DNA of 64,000 bases, from NCBI RefSeq assembly GCF_001187555.1, contig NZ_LFIJ01000001.1, positions 708,169 through 772,168 of the forward strand, in the 5' to 3' direction. This document shows positions 7,684 through 14,782 of this stretch, one piece after another. Position 1 is the stretch's first letter; every line of letters begins with the position of its first letter. The notes below the pieces were generated by a model. That model was not told the DNA's origin and searched no databases. It saw nothing but the letters and a program-made list of their open reading frames with translations. A program made the position numbers and the translations under genes. The DNA is from Gilvimarinus polysaccharolyticus (GTDB lineage Bacteria; Pseudomonadota; Gammaproteobacteria; Pseudomonadales; Cellvibrionaceae).

Positions 7684-7750
7684 TTTTAACAAGTGCAGGA
7701 ATTGTGGGCGTCAACCCTTCGGTTTGCCGCCCATGCTGCAAGCGTTATAA
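7684..7750 (+). repeat. attC site 8
   Basis: R'' is TTTTAAC (7684-7690) and R' is GTTATAA (7744-7750). The inner arms GTGGGCG and CGCCCAT pair. About 67 bp. Confidence 0.82.
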
Positions 7751-7763
7751 CACTTAATCACTT

Positions 7764-8294
7764 ATGTGCGAACTCATAGAATTAATACAGAAAGATCCTG
7801 AACGGATGAATGTCCTCTCGATAACTCGCTCTCTAAACCTTCCTGATTGTTATGTTGCTGCGGGTTTTCTAAGAAATCTCGTCTGGGATTCTATGCATTT
7901 ATGTGAAACGGAATTAAATGACATTGATATCGTATTTTTTGATAAGTCTGATTTGGACAATTTTTCTTCAAATAATCTAACTGAACAACTAAATAAAGAA
8001 TATCCTGGCATCAATTGGGAAGTTAAGAATCAAGCTTTCATGCATATCAAAAATGGCGATTTACCATATAAAAACACATTAGATGCAATGAGTTATTGGC
8101 CTGAGAAAGAGACAGCTATCGGGGCTTCTTTAAATGAAGATGACACAATATCAATTGTTAGTGTTTTTGGCCTAGAGAGCTTGTTTAGTGGTAATATCTC
8201 TTACAATGGTAAGCGATCAAAAGAAGTTTTCTTAAATAGGGTTGCTTCTAAACAATGGTTAAAAAGATGGCCGAAATTGCGTGTCGTGTTATAA
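7764..8294 (+). CDS. nucleotidyltransferase-like protein (NTP_transf_6/DUF925 type), integron cassette gene
   Basis: A 176-residue soluble protein. The N-terminal part CYVAAGFLRNLVWDSMH plus NDIDIVFFDKSDL has the layout of a nucleotidyltransferase-fold active site: a G-x-hR/N loop followed by D-x-D (Asp55 and Asp57, in DID). This matches the NTP_transf_6 (DUF925) family, whose substrate is unknown. The family often occurs on mobile DNA. The ATG at 7764 lies 14 bp after attC 8 and the stop is inside attC 9. A tRNA- or protein-modifying (toxin-like) role is possible but not shown by the sequence. Confidence 0.72.
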   Translation: MCELIELIQKDPERMNVLSITRSLNLPDCYVAAGFLRNLVWDSMHLCETELNDIDIVFFDKSDLDNFSSNNLTEQLNKEYPGINWEVKNQAFMHIKNGDLPYKNTLDAMSYWPEKETAIGASLNEDDTISIVSVFGLESLFSGNISYNGKRSKEVFLNRVASKQWLKRWPKLRVVL

Positions 8295-8359
8295 CAAGTG
8301 CCGACAACCGACTGCAAAACAACCGCCAGTCTTTGCAGTAAATGCGGCAGACGTTATAT
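8289..8359 (+). repeat. attC site 9
   Basis: R'' is TTATAAC (8289-8295), overlapping the stop of the nucleotidyltransferase-like gene. R' is GTTATAT (8353-8359). The arms ACTGCAAA and TTTGCAGT, and TGCCG and CGGCA, pair. About 71 bp. Confidence 0.85.
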
Positions 8360-8420
8360 TGCCGAAAAAGTTTAGAGTTTTATCATCAATAGTATTCATT
8401 AATTTAAAAGGAGTTACATT

Positions 8421-8555
8421 ATGGAAGACTTAGGTTTTATTTTTGGAATAATAGGTATGTCGATGGGGGTCTCAGGTTTTGTCTTCGCCATAATATCAAT
8501 GAGTAAAATAGAAAAGCTTGAGAAAAAACTGAAAGCTCAGGATGTTTTAAAGTAA
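8421..8555 (+). CDS. 44-residue membrane protein, integron cassette gene
   Basis: A very short gene encoding one membrane segment (about residues 5-27: FIFGIIGMSMGVSGFVFAII) and a lysine/glutamate-rich amphipathic tail (KIEKLEKKLKAQDVLK). It has a strong ribosome binding site, AAAGGAG, 8 bp before the ATG. The layout is that of small membrane-anchored coiled-coil proteins that modulate larger partners, or of type I toxin-like peptides; no family is recognised. It follows attC 9 by 62 bp. Its own attC seems to have been damaged by the IS3 relic downstream. Confidence 0.6.
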   Translation: MEDLGFIFGIIGMSMGVSGFVFAIISMSKIEKLEKKLKAQDVLK

Positions 8556-8604
8556 GGTTTAAATCTAGCTATTATCACTTTTATTGCTCATAAGCTCAGT
8601 AGTG

Positions 8605-8726
8605 TTACCCACAATTAGTAGACACCCTGCATAGTTATATTAACTGATATTGAGGTTCTCCATGTGGCGCGTAAAAAGGCCAAGCATATAGTGAAGAATT
8701 CCGCCAGGAGGTAGCCAAGCGCGCAG
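8605..8726 (+). mobile_element. IS3-family left-end relic
   Basis: The sequence is clearly related to the left end of the intact IS3 element at 5867 (same TGTTACCCA tip and TAGTAGACACCCTG motif) and to the first 65 bp of its orfA. Many substitutions and an indel break the frame. Homology stops at GCGCAG (8726). It is a diverged, internally deleted relative and not a recent copy. Confidence 0.75.
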
Positions 8727-8797
8727 TGTCAAGTTTTTGGGTGTCCTTTAATTATTGACTCAAAATAATAAACTCCGTACCGGCGGCTTAGTTGAAC

Positions 8798-8804
8798 GTT
8801 AAAT
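8798..8804 (+). repeat. possible R' end of a damaged attC
   Basis: GAACGTTAAAT contains GTTAAAT, the R' consensus, at the distance expected for the end of the 44-residue-protein cassette. No matching R'' box is left because the IS3 relic occupies that side. This is the last attC-like signal of the array. Confidence 0.35.
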
Positions 8805-8820
8805 ACCCCAATAAATAGAG

Positions 8821-9768
8821 ATGTCGATGAGTATTAAGCCAGATTGGAATGCAGTAACTTTAAGGATTGGAGGAGATCTAAGTCATGATGACTTGCATTC
8901 TGAGTGGTCCAAAGAATGCACAAAATGGTTAGAGTCAATCGCCAATGAGTTTGGTAATGATTATCGAATTGAAGAGTCGCAAAATTTCTCGATTATGTCG
9001 AATGAAAGTGAGCGATACATTCACGTATTTTCACGCTTCTTGGAAAGAACATTAAAACGAATTTTAAATACTCTTGATGGAGTTGCTTCTGATGATGGCT
9101 ATGGAAAACACGTGGCTTTGATCTTTCAAGATGTTGATCAATATTACGAATATATTGGTATGTTCTTTCCCGATGAGGGGGAGTTTGGTCTTAGCTCAGG
9201 CATGTATATAAATGAAGGCTATGGACATTTTGTGTTTCCATCTCAAGATATAGATTATGCCGAGCCAATTGCTGTACACGAACTCACCCATGCTTGCTTG
9301 GCACATCTTCCAATTCCGTTATGGCTAAATGAAGGTATAGCGGTTCTTATGGAGGATGTGCTTGCAGGTAATCACCTGTTTCTTGATAAAGAAATAGTTG
9401 GTCGCCACCATAAGTATTGGAATGAAGAAACTATTCAAGGCTTCTGGTCTGGAGAAAGCTTTTTTGCAATTGATGAAGGTCAGGAGCTTAGTTATAACTT
9501 AGCTCACATTTTAGCTCGTAATATTTCTCAGGATTATGCGGCTTTTGCAAAGTTTAGTAACAGTGCAAACTATGCAGATGCAGGAGAATTGGCAGCACAA
9601 GAATTTTTAGGGTTATCACTCACACAAATAGTTGGGTCGTTTCTTGGTGAGGGGAGTTGGCAGCCAGACGGTAGAATTGACATGGATAAGCGCAATAGTG
9701 CAATGCGAAAAGACATTGTACTTGACGGCTTCGATTCGGCCGGCTGTTTTATCAATATTAGTACTTAA
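8821..9768 (+). CDS. HExxH zinc metallopeptidase-like protein
   Basis: A 315-residue protein without signal peptide or membrane segment. Near residue 153 it carries HELTHACLAHLPIPLWLNEG, a HExxH zinc site followed by an NEG motif that supplies the third ligand in gluzincin (peptidase MA-like) proteins. The family is otherwise unrecognised. It lies just past the last attC-like signal and has no attC after its stop, so it may be outside the array or in a cassette that lost its site. The ribosome binding site is weak. A membrane protein and a lipoprotein follow on the same strand. A cytoplasmic protease is inferred; the substrate is unknown. Confidence 0.65.
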   Translation: MSMSIKPDWNAVTLRIGGDLSHDDLHSEWSKECTKWLESIANEFGNDYRIEESQNFSIMSNESERYIHVFSRFLERTLKRILNTLDGVASDDGYGKHVALIFQDVDQYYEYIGMFFPDEGEFGLSSGMYINEGYGHFVFPSQDIDYAEPIAVHELTHACLAHLPIPLWLNEGIAVLMEDVLAGNHLFLDKEIVGRHHKYWNEETIQGFWSGESFFAIDEGQELSYNLAHILARNISQDYAAFAKFSNSANYADAGELAAQEFLGLSLTQIVGSFLGEGSWQPDGRIDMDKRNSAMRKDIVLDGFDSAGCFINIST

Positions 9769-9810
9769 TATGGTCAAGAGAAGTAGAAATAATGGAGATA
9801 AGACTTAAAA

Positions 9811-10137
9811 ATGCTATTTTTTAGGTATATAAAGCATCTTAATCCGGCGTTTGTTGTCATTTTTTTAGTGATATGGCCAGTGTTGCTTGTTCCTGGGTTG
9901 ATTTTTGGTGGCCATGTTAAGCCCATTACGAGCGTACCTGCACTTATTTACTTGTCTGTTTTGTGGGGGCTATTATCTAGTGTTTTTATTTCTCCATTCT
10001 TCTCGATAAAAATGAGGGCGCTTATTTTAAACAAACAAAGCAGTCTGTCCGATGCTAAACCTTTATTGATATTTATCAGTGGTATTTTTGGAGTTTTTAA
10101 TCTTTCATACTTGTATGAGTTGTTCTTGCTGATATAG
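9811..10137 (+). CDS. small integral membrane protein
   Basis: 108 residues with three likely membrane segments (about residues 13-35, 44-65 and 87-107). No family is recognised. It starts 42 bp after the metallopeptidase-like gene, with GGAGATAAG upstream of the ATG. The two may be co-transcribed. AT-rich, like the neighbouring accessory genes. Confidence 0.55.
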   Translation: MLFFRYIKHLNPAFVVIFLVIWPVLLVPGLIFGGHVKPITSVPALIYLSVLWGLLSSVFISPFFSIKMRALILNKQSSLSDAKPLLIFISGIFGVFNLSYLYELFLLI

Positions 10138-10214
10138 ATAATTGAGAAATATTTACTGTTATCTGTGAAACTTTATGTTCTCAGCCTGAGTGCTTTAAAA
10201 TGGATTTTGAAATT

Positions 10215-10577
10215 ATGAAAAATATACTATTCTTTTTGTTTTATTTGCTTTTGGTCGGTTGTTCTTCGGTGGATGTTCCTGAACTTTCTGCCCCTGAAGT
10301 TGTAATGAGGCCTGTTGAGGCATTTGTGCCAAGAATGCCTGAAGTTGAGCCTAATTATGCAGCGGCGGCTTCAATGCAGAGTATGAGTACGTCGATTGAG
10401 GAGCCAACTTTTCCACATGGTTTTTGGGGATGTGGCTTTGTAGATTATGATCATCAAGCTGAAATCCGAGAGATTTTAAGAAATGCTGACCTTGTTATGG
10501 AGTTAACCACTGTTTATGAAAAATGGATTCCTATAAATGGAACGCCGGAAAAATACTATGTGTTTAAAATAAGGTAA
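10215..10577 (+). CDS. small lipoprotein of unknown function
   Basis: A 120-residue protein starting with a type II signal peptide (MKNILFFLFYLLLVGCSS, Cys16 lipidated). A proline- and glutamate-rich stretch follows, then a C-terminal module with FPHGFWGCGFVDYDHQAEI. I prefer the ATG at 10215 to the in-frame ATG at 10200 because it puts the positive residue directly before the hydrophobic core. No family is recognised. It is the last gene before the IS66 insertion; the gap to the membrane protein upstream is 77 bp. Confidence 0.6.
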   Translation: MKNILFFLFYLLLVGCSSVDVPELSAPEVVMRPVEAFVPRMPEVEPNYAAAASMQSMSTSIEEPTFPHGFWGCGFVDYDHQAEIREILRNADLVMELTTVYEKWIPINGTPEKYYVFKIR

Positions 10578-10652
10578 TTCGGTTGGTTAATTAAAAAAGG
10601 TCGCTAAGGGTGCAGTTTTATGTTTCACGGACTGATTATTTTTAGGATCTGA

Positions 10653-10693
10653 ATGTCATTTTTAAATTCTTCCCCCGATATGCTACTTGGCCT
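10653..10693 (+). pseudogene. 5' fragment of a GrpB-family gene cut off by IS66
   Basis: ATG at 10653, preceded by AGGA at 6 bp, begins MSFLNSSPDMLLG and then meets the left end of IS66. The same frame resumes at 13015, after the 8-bp target duplication CTTGGCCT, with LGLPRGTVALKSY. Removing the IS and one duplicate restores an uninterrupted GrpB-family gene. Confidence 0.85.
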
Positions 10694-10717
10694 GTAAGCG
10701 CCAAACCAACCACCCGG

Positions 10718-12268
10718 TTATGATTGGTTTAACTTGATGCTAGCGTTCCATGGCAGTAGCGCCTCGATCGACTCAACACTTTGCGCATTGGGCAGCTCTT
10801 TAAAAACCACTTTCAAGTAATCATACGGATTCAGGCCGTTGGCCTTGGCCGTTTCGATTAAGCTATAAAGATTGGCGCTGGCATTGGCACCGGCCTGGCT
10901 ATTAGAGAACAACCAGTTCTTCCGCCCCACGGTAAACGGACGTATGGCATTCTCTGCCCGGTTGTTATCGATCGGGTAAGCACCGCCGTCCAGATAGCGG
11001 ACAAGCCTATCCCACTGATTATGCAGGTAGAGTAATGCCTTGCCGATCGCGCTTTGCGGCGGCACATTAGGCAGGCTTTTTTCCAGCCAGGCTCGCAGTT
11101 TGTTGATGACGGGTTTCGCCTCTTGTTGCCGCCTTCGGTAGCGCTCATCTGGCGGCTGATCCTTTATGGATTTTTCTAAGGCGTACAGTTTTTGGATGAG
11201 CGCCAAGCCCTGATCGGCTTTGCCAGCTTTGCCTTTTTTCTGGACGGTTTTGGCGTCCATGAATTTGCGCCGGGCGTGAGCCCAGCACCCTAAGCGGGTG
11301 ATGCGGTAGTCTGTACACGCTTTTCCATAGCCTTCGTAACCATCGACCATGATGGCACCCACACTCGCATCGAGTAAATCCAGCGGCACCGACTGACGCC
11401 GGGAGTCGGCGTAGTGGAACAGCACGGTGGGACTGGCAGCGAAGCTGCCCATCACCCACATGTAGCTTTGGCTCTCAGCGGTTTTCCCTGGCTCGTTGAG
11501 AACCTGTACGGTGGTTTCGTCCAAGTGGATGACAGGCTGCGCTAACAGCTTGTCATGCAAGAGATTAATCAGCGGCTGCACCAGCTGCCCCGAACGGATC
11601 ATCCAGTTGGCAAGGTTGGTTCGGTCCAGGGCTAACCCGGCGCGTTTAAAGATCTCACTCTGGCGGTACAGTGGCAGTGCATCGCAGTATTTCTGGGTAG
11701 CCACATAAGCGAGCAGCCCTGCACTGGCGATACTTTTTTCAATGGGCTGTTTGGGTTTGGTGGCGGTGACGTGGTGCTTTTCGCAGCAAGGGCACACGTA
11801 CTTCTGGCGCCGATGGACGATCACCTTGGCCTGGGCGGGGATGATATCCAGTTGCTCGTGGTCTTCAGTGCCGATAGCCTTTAGCTCGGCGCCATCGTGC
11901 GGGCACACCCGCTCGGATTCAGGCAACTCATACAACACCTCTTCACGCGGAAGGTTCGCCGGTAGGCTGACCCGTGGTTGCTTACGGCGAGTATGAGACG
12001 GGACATCAATGGTGTCTTCTTGTGTGGCTTCAGCGGGTTCGCTCGCCTCGCCTTTCTCTGCCGATTCGGCTTCATTGAACAGCCCTAGATCGAGCTGATC
12101 CTTAGAGAGCTTTTCACTGCTGGCAGAGAACTGCTTGCGTTGAAATTGTTTAATGAGTTCTTCGAGGGTGCTGATGCGACTCGCACGGCTTTTTAAAAGC
12201 GTTTCTTGTTCTTCAAGTTGCGCTTCAAGCTCTTTGATTTTGTGTTCAAGCGGTGCGATTTCTGACAT
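10718..12268 (-). CDS. tnpC: IS66-family transposase TnpC
   Basis: 516 residues: an N-terminal coiled coil (about residues 1-45), a zinc-finger-like region (CPHDGAEL, CPCCEKHHV), then the DDE core with HLDETTVQV, MVDGYEGY and the C-terminal acidic NNRAENAIRPFTVGRKNWLF. It is the catalytic protein of IS66 elements and works with TnpA and TnpB, encoded just upstream on the same strand. Full length, no lesions seen. Confidence 0.95.
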   Translation of the reverse strand: MSEIAPLEHKIKELEAQLEEQETLLKSRASRISTLEELIKQFQRKQFSASSEKLSKDQLDLGLFNEAESAEKGEASEPAEATQEDTIDVPSHTRRKQPRVSLPANLPREEVLYELPESERVCPHDGAELKAIGTEDHEQLDIIPAQAKVIVHRRQKYVCPCCEKHHVTATKPKQPIEKSIASAGLLAYVATQKYCDALPLYRQSEIFKRAGLALDRTNLANWMIRSGQLVQPLINLLHDKLLAQPVIHLDETTVQVLNEPGKTAESQSYMWVMGSFAASPTVLFHYADSRRQSVPLDLLDASVGAIMVDGYEGYGKACTDYRITRLGCWAHARRKFMDAKTVQKKGKAGKADQGLALIQKLYALEKSIKDQPPDERYRRRQQEAKPVINKLRAWLEKSLPNVPPQSAIGKALLYLHNQWDRLVRYLDGGAYPIDNNRAENAIRPFTVGRKNWLFSNSQAGANASANLYSLIETAKANGLNPYDYLKVVFKELPNAQSVESIEALLPWNASIKLNQS

Positions 12269-12290
12269 GCCGCTATTTTACCAAAACTCA

Positions 12291-12647
12291 TCAACGAACG
12301 TCTCGGTAAAACAGCGTTTCATGCGGTTTTAATTGAGCGATATCAAACCCGCGCAAGAGCCATTGCCACTGTTCGTGATCCAGTACCACAGGATCTTCCG
12401 GCAAGCGCTTGGGCCACTTAAACTTATCGCGCTCTAAGCGCTTTTGCCACAGAGCAAAACCCGTCTCATCCCAGTACAACACCTTAAGTTGACTGCGCTT
12501 TTTGTTGCAGAAGACAAACAGCGCAGGATCAAAAGGCGAAATCGCCATCTCATCCTGAACGATAACGCTTAATCCGTTAATCGCTTTGCGAAAGTCTACC
12601 GGCTCGCGGTGTAGGTAGACCTTAATATCTGCCGGCCACTGGATCAT
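12291..12647 (-). CDS. tnpB: IS66 accessory protein TnpB
   Basis: 118 residues of the IS66 Orf2 type: VYLHREPVDFRKAINGLSVIV, then FVFCNKKRSQLKVLYWDETGFALWQKRLE. Not related to the RNA-guided TnpB of IS200/IS605. Its start overlaps the end of tnpA by a few bases, suggesting translational coupling. Required with TnpC for IS66 transposition. Confidence 0.95.
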   Translation of the reverse strand: MIQWPADIKVYLHREPVDFRKAINGLSVIVQDEMAISPFDPALFVFCNKKRSQLKVLYWDETGFALWQKRLERDKFKWPKRLPEDPVVLDHEQWQWLLRGFDIAQLKPHETLFYRDVR

Positions 12648-12934
12648 GCAGCCAAAGCCTTGACCAGTTGTGCGATAGTGTCCACATCGCCGGCGGGAAG
12701 CTTCACCGCGACAGAGCCGTAGTGTATCGTTGCCTCACCGGACGGCTTAGGCTCGGCCAGTACGGTTCGGGAAAACCTACTTGGTTCAGGACGAGCTTTA
12801 AGCTTTGTCCGTCGCAGGCTGAAGTATTTAGCGTTGAGCCCACGTTCGGCACAGAACTTGGCTTGAGTTAATCCGCTTTGCTCGAACTCCTCGATCAGAG
12901 TCAGCCAGTCGGATTGGCTGCGATGCTTTTTCAT
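12644..12934 (-). CDS. tnpA: IS66 accessory protein TnpA
   Basis: 96 residues with the helix-turn-helix pattern of IS66 TnpA (EEFEQSGLTQAKFCAERGLNAKYFSLRRTKL). First gene of the tnpABC operon; GGAGG precedes the ATG. Probably binds the IS ends. Confidence 0.92.
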   Translation of the reverse strand: MKKHRSQSDWLTLIEEFEQSGLTQAKFCAERGLNAKYFSLRRTKLKARPEPSRFSRTVLAEPKPSGEATIHYGSVAVKLPAGDVDTIAQLVKALAA

Positions 12935-12978
12935 GTGAACCTCCTATTGATGAAAGCTGGGAGGTTACTGGCCTAGGA

Positions 12979-13539
12979 TTGATTCGTATAGTGGGTGGTT
13001 GGTTTGGCGCTTACCTTGGCCTTCCCAGAGGGACTGTAGCCTTGAAGAGCTATGCCGCAGAGTGGGCGAGCATGTTCGAAAGTGAGGCTCGAAATATACG
13101 TAATAATCTCGGCAGAAGAATTCTCGCAGTCGAGCATATCGGTAGTACATCTATTAAAGGAATGGAAGCTAAGCCTATTTTAGACATAATGGTTGGTGTC
13201 GAAGCTGTGCCACATACTGACTTGATTTTAGATGATCTTATTAGGGTGGGATATCAGCGTAGAGTTAGTGGAGATCTGCACGATCGTGTGTTTTTGGTCA
13301 AAGGCCCAGAGAGTTTTAGAACTCACCATTTATCGATAACCTATATGGGTAGTTCGTTTTGGGCGGAGCATATTTTATTTCGGGATACTTTAAGGCAACA
13401 TACTTCCTTGGCTCGTGAATATCTTGATCTTAAACGAAAGCTGGCAGAAAGGTTCAGCACGGACCGATATAGCTACACCGCAGGGAAAGAGGAGTTTGTC
13501 TTGAAGGTGCTGGCCATGATTGGGCTCACTCAAACCTAA
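12979..13539 (+). CDS. GrpB-family protein with its 5' end replaced by the IS66 terminus
   Basis: The conserved GrpB (UPF0157, nucleotidyltransferase-like) body is intact: LPRGTVALKSYAAEWASMFESEA, then VEHIGSTSIKGMEAKPILDIMVGV (the nucleotidyltransferase G-S motif and acidic residues), then HHLSITYMGSSFWAEHILFRDTLR. The original start (ATG at 10653) is now 2.3 kb away. The present frame can begin at TTG 12979 inside the IS66 end, which would replace the first 11 native residues with 12 IS-coded ones. Whether it is still made depends on outward transcription from the IS. GrpB-family substrates are not well defined; some members occur with CoA biosynthesis genes, others on mobile DNA. Confidence 0.8.
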   Translation: MIRIVGGWFGAYLGLPRGTVALKSYAAEWASMFESEARNIRNNLGRRILAVEHIGSTSIKGMEAKPILDIMVGVEAVPHTDLILDDLIRVGYQRRVSGDLHDRVFLVKGPESFRTHHLSITYMGSSFWAEHILFRDTLRQHTSLAREYLDLKRKLAERFSTDRYSYTAGKEEFVLKVLAMIGLTQT

Positions 13540-13759
13540 GTGTCACTTAAAACTATAAGAATCTCAGGCACTCAATTTTGTCTTTAGTATTTAATTAAAC
13601 GTTAAATCGCTCTCCGCATTTCATCTTGTATCGGCCTTACATCAGTTGCTGCCAATTTATCGATGATGTTTCTAGTGCTAGTATAGCCGTCTAAATATCA
13701 GCTTCATCATTCTAGCTGAATGGTGCTTAAATTATCGTCTGATCATCAGGAGTACATCC

Positions 13760-14716
13760 GTGTCATATTACGTAGGCGCTTACGCTTCATCCCCTTGCAC
13801 AGCGGGTTGGGACCCGCAACTTGAAACGTCTTTTTATGGTGAATTAAAGTCTTTTGGCAATATTAAAGGCTTAGAGCACCCTTTTTTAGGTGAGAAGTTA
13901 CACGCCCACGATGATGAGTGGTTTTTAAGCAATATTGCCCCTGAATGGTCGTTTGTTTTTACCTGTGTGCCCGGCACTATGGCGGCGATTGGTAAAACCC
14001 CTGAGTTTGGTATTGCCTCGGATGATGCGGCGGGCCGTGAGCAGGCGTTGGCCTTTATGGCAAAAGCGCGTGATGCGATTGCCAAATTAAATGCCCACGC
14101 AGGGCGTCAGGTTGTTACCGCGATTGAGATGCAAACGGCCCCAAACCAAGGTAAGGCCCGCTCGTCAGCGGCATCGCTTAAAGCGTCACTAGAGGCGATG
14201 TTAAGCTGGGATTGGCAGGGTGCGCGCATTGTTATCGAGCACTGCGATAGCTACATTGATGGGCAAGTGCCAGCTAAAGGGTTTCTTACTTTGGCAGATG
14301 AAATTCAAGCGATACAAGCGGTGAATAAACAGCTCGATGCAAATGTCGGTATTGTGATCAACTGGGGCCGCTCGGTTATAGAGGCGCGCTCGGTGACAGG
14401 TGCGCTTGATCATATCAAGCAGGCAAAAGCGGCGGGCTTGTTGGCGGGGTTAATGTTCTCGGGTGTGTCCGATCAAGATACGCCTTATGGCGCTTGGTCC
14501 GATACTCATATGCCCGCCGCTCAGTCGGCAAGCTCTAGCGTGGGTGCCACAGGTTCATTAATGAGCGAGGCGCAGATGCATCAATGTATGCAGGCGGCGG
14601 ATGCCAAAAGTTTGGATATATTAGGTATTAAGCTGGGGGTTCGGCCCAAAGAGGCGAGTGTTGCAGAACGGTTGGCGTATAACCGTGAAGCGTTAGCGAT
14701 TATGGATCGGGCTTAG
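13760..14716 (+). CDS. DUF4862 family protein (TIM-barrel-like)
   Basis: 318 residues, cytoplasmic. The N-terminus YYVGAYASSPCTAGWDPQLETSFYGELK, with GLEHPF and HDDEWFL following, is the DUF4862 pattern as I recall it. The family resembles sugar-isomerase-type TIM barrels. An acidic/His stretch (IVIEHCDSYIDG) in the middle could be part of a metal site (inference). A GGAG-type ribosome binding site precedes the ATG-equivalent start (GTG at 13760). It is followed 66 bp later by the hydrolase-OsmC gene on the same strand. The 220 bp upstream separate it from the mobile region. Confidence 0.7.
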   Translation: MSYYVGAYASSPCTAGWDPQLETSFYGELKSFGNIKGLEHPFLGEKLHAHDDEWFLSNIAPEWSFVFTCVPGTMAAIGKTPEFGIASDDAAGREQALAFMAKARDAIAKLNAHAGRQVVTAIEMQTAPNQGKARSSAASLKASLEAMLSWDWQGARIVIEHCDSYIDGQVPAKGFLTLADEIQAIQAVNKQLDANVGIVINWGRSVIEARSVTGALDHIKQAKAAGLLAGLMFSGVSDQDTPYGAWSDTHMPAAQSASSSVGATGSLMSEAQMHQCMQAADAKSLDILGIKLGVRPKEASVAERLAYNREALAIMDRA

Positions 14717-14782
14717 CCGAGTTTGTGTAAAATTGCAGGTTTGGTCTAATAGCTTTTGTTGGTTTGTTTACTTGGAGGCAAT

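Larger units (their letters stand above)
10694..13014 (-). mobile_element. IS66-family insertion sequence, complete
   Basis: The ends are perfect 22-bp inverted repeats beginning GTAAGCGCCAAACC. The flanks carry an 8-bp target duplication, CTTGGCCT (10686-10693 and 13015-13022), as is usual for IS66. It holds tnpA, tnpB and tnpC on the minus strand. The perfect ends and clean duplication point to a recent insertion. Confidence 0.96.

Noticed and set aside
11145-11459. ORFs in other frames of the IS66 tnpC (also 10858-11148, 11496-11996).
   Set aside because: They are overlaps of the clearly coding tnpC and have no family or ribosome binding site.
13537-13607. Possible terminal attC after the GrpB-family gene (GTTAAAT at 13601-13607, about 65 bp after the stop).
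   Set aside because: The R'' side reads CCTAAGT instead of RYYYAAC, and I see no pairing arms between the two ends. A covariance search could still rescue it.
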